Shown here: positions 13,746 to 18,405 of the stretch, one piece after another | Position numbering within the stretch: the first letter of the stretch is position 1 | How the letters are laid out: every line of letters starts with the position of its first letter | Assembly (NCBI GenBank): GCA_031283015.1 | Contig: JAITCQ010000064.1 | Span: 1 to 18,405 of the forward strand | Direction: 5' to 3' | DNA: 18,405 nucleotides | Source of the DNA: Candidatus Methanoplasma sp. | GTDB lineage: Archaea > Thermoplasmatota > Thermoplasmata > Methanomassiliicoccales > Methanomethylophilaceae | Notes under the pieces: model-generated | The model's input: the letters and a program-made list of their open reading frames with translations, nothing else | What the model was told of the DNA's origin: nothing | Databases searched by the model: none | Position numbers and translations under genes: made by a program

Positions 13746-14576
13746 ACCTTTGAAAAGCGCGTTGATCGCGTCGATCACTTCGGGAACGGTCGCGCCCCAG
13801 GGGACCTTTGCGGTGTTCCCCTCTATCGCATGCCCTTCCTTGACACCGCAGCACCTGACGATCGTTCTCACTCCGTCGTTCGGAACGGCGTCTGCCGGAC
13901 AGACGTTGATGAACGGCGCGCTCTTTCTGTACAGAGCGCGGAATATCCTGTCGGAAAGGTCGCAACCGATGAGCGTGACCTCGTGCTCCATCTCCGTGGC
14001 GGCGTCAAGGAAATAGAATGGCATATCTGCCTTCAGCCCGGACACTCTGCAGGGGAACATAACCGCTTCTGTGCCGACGCACCTTATCTTTTCCGTCAGG
14101 TCTATATCCGTATATTCCGGAACGACCGGGCGGTCGATCAGCCCGGATGACAAAGCGGTGCCGACCAGAACACGAAGCCTGGACGGTCCTGGGGGGATGT
14201 TGTCGACCGCCCTCAGCCTCATTGTGTCCATATCGTGTACAAAGCTGATGTAAGAGAACATACCCTCTATGACCACCGTCATCCCGGGGTGTCTGTTCTG
14301 GACCGAGGCGAGGGCGGGGACGTTAAGGACATCTATCTGCGGATCGCTGACGAACACCGTATCCTTCGGAAGAGATACTATCTCAACGTCTTTGACCTTC
14401 CTGAAAAGACCGTCCGATCCCTCTTTGGAGACCCTTACCACAGCGAGTTCCTTTCCGTTCCTCAGCACGAGATATTCCGTTCGGACATACACTTCCCAAG
14501 CCGGAACCGTTTCGGATATGCAATTTTCCGTTAAGGGAAAATCCACATCGTGCAGGGAAATGTCCTTACAATGCAT
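13737..14576 (-). CDS. Conserved-looking hypothetical protein, 279 aa
   Basis: I do not recognise a named family. It is a soluble 279-residue protein without signal peptide or membrane helix. Well-structured stretches include MTVVIEGMFSYISFVHDMDTMR (about 99-120, here shortened in meaning to a strand-turn-strand), a Pro-rich turn DNIPPGPSRLRVLV, and a C-terminal part with cysteines in LIGCDLSD, FINVCPADA and VRCCGVKEG, followed by VPWGATVPEVIDAINALF. Five C-terminal cysteines could bind metal, but the spacing is irregular. The ATG at 14576 has GGAGG 10 nt upstream, a long but acceptable spacing. Its stop overlaps the convergent TPR gene by 9 bp. Coding quality is good throughout, so the gene is real; it may belong to an archaeal or methanogen-specific orphan family. 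Confidence 0.78.
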   Translation of the reverse strand: MHCKDISLHDVDFPLTENCISETVPAWEVYVRTEYLVLRNGKELAVVRVSKEGSDGLFRKVKDVEIVSLPKDTVFVSDPQIDVLNVPALASVQNRHPGMTVVIEGMFSYISFVHDMDTMRLRAVDNIPPGPSRLRVLVGTALSSGLIDRPVVPEYTDIDLTEKIRCVGTEAVMFPCRVSGLKADMPFYFLDAATEMEHEVTLIGCDLSDRIFRALYRKSAPFINVCPADAVPNDGVRTIVRCCGVKEGHAIEGNTAKVPWGATVPEVIDAINALFKGSE

Positions 14577-14653
14577 GCTGACATATCCTCCGCATCCCGT
14601 ATAATCCTGCCGTTGCTCCTTATCGGCGCTGGCCTGCGCGCTTATACGAAACG

Positions 14654-14663
14654 TTTATTATAT
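14654..14663 (+). promoter_or_regulatory. TATA box of the tRNA-Cys gene
   Basis: TTTATTATAT lies about 28 nt before the first base of the tRNA, the normal archaeal spacing. Confidence 0.55.
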
Positions 14664-14686
14664 CGCGGACATTGGGGTAATTCAGT

Positions 14687-14760
14687 GTCGGGATAACACA
14701 GTGGCTATGTGGCGGACTGCAGATCCGCATACGGGGGTTCAATTCCCTCTCCCGACCCCA
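14687..14760 (+). tRNA. tRNA-Cys (GCA), CCA encoded
   Basis: The cloverleaf folds fully. The acceptor stem is 14687-14693 with 14750-14756, seven Watson-Crick pairs. The D arm is 14696-14710 with three pairs. The anticodon arm is GCGGA-CTGCAGA-TCCGC (14712-14728) with anticodon GCA at 14719-14721. The variable loop ATAC has four bases. The T arm is GGGGG-TTCAATT-CCCTC (14733-14749), with one G-T pair. CCA is encoded at 14758-14760. No intron is present. The odd point is the discriminator base, C at 14757: cysteine tRNAs almost always have U73, a main identity element. The anticodon leaves no other standard assignment, but a second tRNA-Cys elsewhere cannot be excluded. Confidence 0.9.
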
Positions 14761-14899
14761 TCACTTATTCTACTAAAGGGAAAACATGAATGCGGGGGAT
14801 CCCCTGAAAACAAACGGTCGCAGGGGCGTCGGAGAATCGTCGGACAAGGCATCTCCTATGCCGAGATATAATATCAAAGCGGCCCGAAATTACACAACC
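14761..14899. other. Intergenic spacer, nothing recognised
   Basis: Between the tRNA and the tbp promoter there is a GGGGATCCCC palindrome (14795-14804) and a 44-codon frame that ends inside the TATA boxes and has no good ribosome-binding site. No terminator-like T run follows the tRNA directly. Confidence 0.4.
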
Positions 14900-14920
14900 T
14901 TTATAAATACCTTATAAATA
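14900..14920 (+). promoter_or_regulatory. Tandem TATA boxes of the tbp gene
   Basis: Two near-identical elements, TTTATAAATA (14900-14909) and TTATAAATA (14912-14920), lie 30-39 and 19-27 nt before the ATG of the TATA-binding protein. Both are close to the ideal archaeal box. Their 11-12-bp offset is about one helical turn, so two TBP molecules could not easily sit in both at once. Confidence 0.6.
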
Positions 14921-14938
14921 GCCCTGTTCGGTGCTAAG

Positions 14939-15487
14939 ATGGCTAAGATGAATATCGAGAATGTCGTTGCTTCGACTTCCCTCGGACAAGAACTCGATCT
15001 TAAAGCAATCGAGAATGCGCTTGACGGCGCAGATTACAATCCTCAGCAGTTCCCGGGGCTTGTTTACAGAATAAAAGAGCCCAAGACCGCCACCCTTCTT
15101 TTCAGGAGCGGGAAGGTTGTCTGCACGGGCGCGAAGAGTCTCGGCGATGTGAAGGTGGCGATCAGCAAGGTCGCGAAGGACCTTGAGAAAGCGAACATAA
15201 AGATCAGCATCGAGCCGAAGATAGAGGTTCAGAACATTGTCGCATCCTCCGACCTGGAACAGGAGATCAACCTGAACACCGTCGCGATCACCCTCGGTCT
15301 CGAAAAGGTCGAGTACGAACCCGAGCAGTTCCCCGGTCTGGTATACAGGCTGGACGAGCCTAAGGTAGTGGTGCTTCTCTTCGGATCCGGAAAGATGGTG
15401 TGCACGGGGGCCAAGGTCCCCGAGGATGTCGTGCGCGCGGTCGAAAAGATCGCGGCGGAACTCAGAGCGGCAAGCCTTATGGCGTAA
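14939..15487 (+). CDS. tbp: TATA-box-binding protein
   Basis: A 182-residue TBP, the general factor that bends promoter DNA and recruits TFB and RNA polymerase. It is made of two direct repeats of about 90 residues. Each begins IxNxVAS(T/S)xLxQExxL (about 5-20 and 96-111), continues to (Q/E)QFPGLVYR (36-45 and 127-136), and has a TLLFRSGK or VLLFGSGK strand followed by (V)VCTGAK. The intercalating Phe residues of each stirrup are present in the QFPG and LLF segments. The acidic C-terminal tail seen in many archaeal TBPs is missing; the protein ends AASLMA. The ATG at 14939 fits the TATA spacing with a very short or no leader. The gene stands alone and ends in a T-rich tract. Confidence 0.97.
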   Translation: MAKMNIENVVASTSLGQELDLKAIENALDGADYNPQQFPGLVYRIKEPKTATLLFRSGKVVCTGAKSLGDVKVAISKVAKDLEKANIKISIEPKIEVQNIVASSDLEQEINLNTVAITLGLEKVEYEPEQFPGLVYRLDEPKVVVLLFGSGKMVCTGAKVPEDVVRAVEKIAAELRAASLMA

Positions 15488-15503
15488 CATCGCTTCTTCA
15501 AAC

Positions 15504-15515
15504 CTTTTTGTTTTT
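15504..15515 (+). terminator. T-rich terminator of tbp
   Basis: TTTTTGTTTTT lies 17 nt after the stop codon on the coding strand, the usual form of an archaeal termination signal. No stem precedes it. Confidence 0.5.
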
Positions 15516-15520
15516 CCACA

Positions 15521-15536
15521 AAAGTAATATTACTTT
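15521..15536 (+). promoter_or_regulatory. 16-bp palindrome in the TATA position of the transglutaminase-like gene
   Basis: AAAGTAATATTACTTT is a perfect 16-bp palindrome centred 27.5 nt before the ATG at 15556. It occupies the TATA position of a leaderless gene and could also be an operator. A related 14-bp palindrome at the identical spacing precedes the gene at 7633. Confidence 0.5.
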
Positions 15537-15555
15537 GTTGTTCTACCTATACGTA

Positions 15556-16854
15556 ATGTTCTGCTCTTTCTGCGGTTCGTTCATAGGCGATGAGCAAGCA
15601 AGGTTCTGTCCGAGATGCGGCCATATATTGAACGAATACCGTCCGCCGGCACAAGAGCGGCCCCCTGCCCCCACGGGGCATTACGGCAATGAACGATCGG
15701 ACGCATGGAACGGCCATAAGAACAAGGTCATTGCCGCGACCCTTGTGTTGGCATTGGCCTTCGGGGCGTTGATCAGCATGGATACGCTGGTGTACCCAGA
15801 CGATTCTTATAAAAAAATAGAGATACAGACGGTAACGGACGACACTTACTTTGAACTCAGCGGGGATTTCCTCTTGGAGAGGGGGATATTCTCTGTTAGC
15901 CTGACCGACAGCGGCAGCATTGCATTTGCTTTGAATGAAGAGATATCATCCAAATACGATTACTATTACTGGAAACTATTCGACCGCGATCACGTCTCAT
16001 CGAATAGCACATCTTTTTATATGAAATATAACGGGGACACTTTGGACAAGGACGAACCTATACTATACTTTTTGAGCCAGAAGGCAGGCGAATATGATAT
16101 TTCCGTAGAATGCTGCGTCGAATCCGGAGGGGACTATATCTGCAAGGCGGTCTACTCGGGCACGGTCAGCTATGTGGGGACGATAACAAAAGAATACGTT
16201 TGGAAGTATCAGGGCAAGGAATACTCCGCGCAGGCGACGTTCGGCTATGAGGATTACCGTCAATATAGAGACGCCGACCCCTACGGAAGGTCCTTTTCCT
16301 CTTTCGGCTACAGCAGGATACCCTCCTTCGTCACTTACGATACAGGGGGGGTCGGAACATTGGCGGATTCCCTTGCGGAAGCATACGGCGGCGACCCCGC
16401 CGGGCAGGACTTCGCATCGTTCGTGCTGGCGTTCGTCCAGATATGCTTCGATTACCCTCCGTACACGAGTTTCATGGATTCCGACAAATACCAATACGGG
16501 CAGGACGAGTATTTCGCATACCCTCTGGAGACGATATTCTACGGAATGGGCGACTGCGAGGACACCTCGATACTGGCCGCGGCGCTTTTCAAAGCCCTCG
16601 GATATCCGGCGGGTGTGGTTGTGATCCCCGGACACGCTCTTGCGGCGGTCGGATTGGACTCTTATTCGCCCGGAAACTACCGCGCCGCTTCGTATGAGAT
16701 AATATCCCAAACGGTCGGCGGCATAACTTACTATGCGTGCGAGACCACCTGCAGCAGCCCCCAAGGCATCGGTCTCGTCAGTTCATACGGAGACAAAGGA
16801 ACGCCGTACAGCGAATTCGTCGGAAAGCAGAGGTACGGATTCTATATTGTCTGA
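15556..16854 (+). CDS. Zinc-ribbon, membrane-anchored transglutaminase-like protein
   Basis: A 432-residue protein in three parts. Residues 1-22 are a zinc ribbon (Cys3, Cys6, Cys18, Cys21). A Pro-rich linker leads to one membrane helix (about 57-76), so the ribbon should face the cytoplasm and the rest the outside. Residues 85-225 form a beta-rich region. The C-terminal domain (about 265-432) looks like a transglutaminase-type cysteine protease/peptidase: GMGDCEDTSILAAALFKALG with Cys334, VVIPGHALAAVG with His360, and YYACETT with Glu396 where an Asp usually completes the triad. Such domains can cleave or cross-link proteins or act as inactive binding modules. The ATG at 15556 is favoured because of the promoter spacing; the longer frame runs back into tbp. 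It ends one base from the convergent PHP gene. Confidence 0.8.
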   Translation: MFCSFCGSFIGDEQARFCPRCGHILNEYRPPAQERPPAPTGHYGNERSDAWNGHKNKVIAATLVLALAFGALISMDTLVYPDDSYKKIEIQTVTDDTYFELSGDFLLERGIFSVSLTDSGSIAFALNEEISSKYDYYYWKLFDRDHVSSNSTSFYMKYNGDTLDKDEPILYFLSQKAGEYDISVECCVESGGDYICKAVYSGTVSYVGTITKEYVWKYQGKEYSAQATFGYEDYRQYRDADPYGRSFSSFGYSRIPSFVTYDTGGVGTLADSLAEAYGGDPAGQDFASFVLAFVQICFDYPPYTSFMDSDKYQYGQDEYFAYPLETIFYGMGDCEDTSILAAALFKALGYPAGVVVIPGHALAAVGLDSYSPGNYRAASYEIISQTVGGITYYACETTCSSPQGIGLVSSYGDKGTPYSEFVGKQRYGFYIV

Positions 16855-16855
16855 A

Positions 16856-17512
16856 TCACATTCTTCTGAACCCTCTGAATATCCATTCGGAGATCGACTT
16901 GGTACCGTATCTGAGCGTGCTTGCAGCACGTCTGCTGCTGCTTGAGGGCTTCGCTTTCCCTTTCATGATCGCGTCCAAAGCGTCCTGCCATGTCGCGATT
17001 CCGTCTGGAAGCTCCACGATGCCGTCCCCGATATGGTCCGGGGTATGGGCGTCGCTTCCTGCGGATACGGGTTTCCCGATGCGGGCTGCAAGGGCCTCAG
17101 ACCTCCTGTTGCTTGAAGCGGTTGACCTTGCGTTCATGGCTTCGATGCCGTCGAAATCGTTCTCGACGGTGTTACTCTCCCCCAGGCCCGACCACCATCT
17201 GTAAGGATGCGCCGCGAACGCGACCCCTCCCGCCGCATGGATCGCGGCGATCGTCTCGTCGACTGACATACCCCGGGGGATGTCCCTGTCGATCCCGTAA
17301 GCGAGTATGTGCCCCTCCTTGGACGACACCTCTATTCCGGGTATGACGATCACTTTCCCGTTATCTTTGACTAGATCATAGGCTTCGAAACTGTTGTGGT
17401 CGGTTATCGATATACATCCGAGCCCCGCACTGACGGCCGCCTCGATTATCTCGTCCGGGGCGGACTTCCCGTCGCTGGAGAAATTCGAATGTATATGCAG
17501 ATCCGCTCTCAT
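16856..17512 (-). CDS. PHP-domain phosphoesterase
   Basis: A 218-residue PHP-family protein, a metal-dependent phosphoesterase fold found in histidinol phosphatases, polymerase-associated domains and 3',5'-nucleotide phosphatases. The metal ligands are in place: His6 and His8 (LHIHSNFSSDG), Asp14, His39 (ITDHNS), Glu61 (PGIEVSS), His68, His101 (AAHPYRW), Asp154 and His156 (AGSDAHTPDHIG). The form HSNFSSDGK and GSDAHTP resembles the YciV/RNase AM-like or TrpH group, but the C-terminal region is shorter and ends in a basic tail (RRAASTLRYGTK...FRGFRRM). Its ATG overlaps the metG stop by 4 nt (ATGA), so the two are co-transcribed. The substrate is not known. Confidence 0.9.
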   Translation of the reverse strand: MRADLHIHSNFSSDGKSAPDEIIEAAVSAGLGCISITDHNSFEAYDLVKDNGKVIVIPGIEVSSKEGHILAYGIDRDIPRGMSVDETIAAIHAAGGVAFAAHPYRWWSGLGESNTVENDFDGIEAMNARSTASSNRRSEALAARIGKPVSAGSDAHTPDHIGDGIVELPDGIATWQDALDAIMKGKAKPSSSSRRAASTLRYGTKSISEWIFRGFRRM

Positions 17513-18405
17513 CTGATACTTGCTCCATCCATGATCTCGTTATCGACCGTCGCGGTGCATCCTCTGCCGTCGCTCAGTTCCATCACGCTGTCGCCGTCTA
17601 CGATCAGTGCTATGCGTTCCGGCGCCCCCTCGGGGAGTTCGATCTTCTTCGAACTGCAGAGGATCTTTCCGTCAGACACTCTGGAAACGATCATTCTGAC
17701 CTTTTGGAAATCCTTATATTCTATCATCGAAGAGGAATTGTCCAATCCTGAGTTCATCTTCGTTCCAGGCGGGACATTCTTTGACGGTCTCAGCAGCTGG
17801 ACGGATGTTCCTCCCATCGCCTCGTCGTCCGCCGCGAGAAGCATCCCTTGGGACGTCAGCCCTCTCAGCTTTGCGGGCTTCAGATTGGACACCAGGATTA
17901 TGTTCCTCCCCGCCATCTGCTCTTTTGAATAATAGGCCCTCAGCCCGGCGACTATCTGTCTGGGCGCTTCTTCGCCTATGTCGATCTTCAGGACGAACAG
18001 TTTCTCTGCGTCCGGGTGGTCTTCCGCGCTTATTATTCTGCCTGCGCGGAGGTCAAGACCTCTGAAATCCGTAAAGGAACTTCCTTCCGCGGCGGCTTCC
18101 CCGCCGTTCTCATCCTCCCCGGAGACCTCAATTTCAACTTTGTTGTATACCGGGGCCGGCTCCGGGAGCGCCCTCCCGACGGGGAGTTCGAACAATACCG
18201 CCTCCATTCCGCTCTTCTCTATTCCCTCTTCGTATCCCAAGTATCCCCAGATCCTCTCTGACGAGGAGGGCATGAACGGCCAGGCCATCACGGCGAGAGC
18301 TTTCACTATCCTGAGGTTGCTGTTCATCACTTTGCCGCATTGTTCCTTATCTGATTTTATTAACGCCCACGGCTTTACCGAATCGAAATACCTGTTCCCG
18401 AAACG
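17509..18405 (-). CDS. metG: Methionyl-tRNA synthetase, C-terminal part (partial)
   Basis: The last 298 residues of MetRS; the gene continues beyond the right edge. The visible part begins in the anticodon-binding helical domain (RFGNRYFDSVKPWALIKSD, then VMNSNLRIVKALAVMAWPFMP). A linker rich in Glu/Gly follows, then the EMAP-II/Trbp111-like tRNA-binding OB domain: FRGLDLRAGRI, EDHPDAEKLFVLKIDIGEE, RQIVAGLRAYY, NLKPAKLRGLTSQGMLL. Normally the protein would end shortly after PPGTK. Here about 70 further residues follow, starting SSSMIEYKDFQKVRMIVSRV, which resembles the beginning of a second, degenerate OB domain. The apparent internal start at 18330 is not a real start, as the upstream codons continue the MetRS sequence without a stop. 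It overlaps the PHP gene by 4 nt. Confidence 0.95.
   Translation of the reverse strand, partial: RFGNRYFDSVKPWALIKSDKEQCGKVMNSNLRIVKALAVMAWPFMPSSSERIWGYLGYEEGIEKSGMEAVLFELPVGRALPEPAPVYNKVEIEVSGEDENGGEAAAEGSSFTDFRGLDLRAGRIISAEDHPDAEKLFVLKIDIGEEAPRQIVAGLRAYYSKEQMAGRNIILVSNLKPAKLRGLTSQGMLLAADDEAMGGTSVQLLRPSKNVPPGTKMNSGLDNSSSMIEYKDFQKVRMIVSRVSDGKILCSSKKIELPEGAPERIALIVDGDSVMELSDGRGCTATVDNEIMDGASIR

Noticed and set aside
14795..14804. GGGGATCCCC palindrome downstream of the tRNA as an attachment site
   Set aside because: No duplicate of the tRNA 3' end, no integrase and no mobile element is present in the window.
14786..14920. 44-codon plus-strand ORF between the tRNA and tbp
   Set aside because: No good ribosome-binding site, no family resemblance, and it ends inside the tbp TATA boxes.
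15400..15555. Upstream extension of the transglutaminase-like gene
   Set aside because: It would overlap tbp and cross its terminator and the new gene's own promoter; the zinc ribbon begins at the ATG at 15556.
1..18405. CRISPR array, insertion sequence or prophage
   Set aside because: No regular direct repeats with spacers, no transposase or integrase and no phage structural genes were seen.

Overview
The window is archaeal chromosome. It encodes a two-repeat TATA-binding protein, many genes have a TATA-like element about 25-30 nt upstream of the ATG with no room for a leader (leaderless transcripts), and there are archaeal-type prepilin-like proteins, a PyrD/PyrK class 1B dihydroorotate dehydrogenase and the start of a methyltransferase-type corrinoid protein. 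With the numerous Sel1 repeats and a stop-codon set that contains no TAG, the best guess is a methylotrophic, pyrrolysine-using methanogen of the Thermoplasmatota (Methanomassiliicoccales-like). That placement is inference, not proof.

Left part (1-6834, all minus strand): the N-terminus of a corrinoid protein; an AT-rich regulatory gap; an amtB-glnK ammonium transport and sensing operon with a hairpin/T9 terminator; a 604-residue Sel1-repeat protein; an MFS transporter; and a DUF362/2x[4Fe-4S] ferredoxin-like protein. Middle part (7116-10370, plus strand): an S-adenosylmethionine-decarboxylase-like protein with an altered autocleavage site; an unrecognised 181-aa protein; a three-gene cluster of short membrane-anchored, pilin-like proteins whose second member has no ordinary start codon ahead of its signal motif; then a DUF3800-type (RNase H-like fold) protein followed by a 28-codon ORF with a perfect ribosome-binding site.

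Right part: a SufS-like cysteine desulfurase (minus) shares a compact divergent promoter with pyrD-pyrK and a TPR protein (plus). Next come an unrecognised 279-aa protein (minus), a tRNA-Cys(GCA) with an encoded CCA and an apparently non-canonical C73, the TATA-binding protein with two tandem TATA elements, a zinc-ribbon/transmembrane/transglutaminase-like protein, a PHP-family phosphoesterase, and the 3' part of methionyl-tRNA synthetase. The synthetase carries its tRNA-binding OB domain plus an extra tail and overlaps the PHP gene by 4 nt.

No insertion sequence, CRISPR array or prophage is visible. Most genes are housekeeping or small accessory genes. The most unusual items are the SpeD-like protein, the pilin-like cluster, the DUF3800 plus small ORF pair, and the tRNA-Cys discriminator base.
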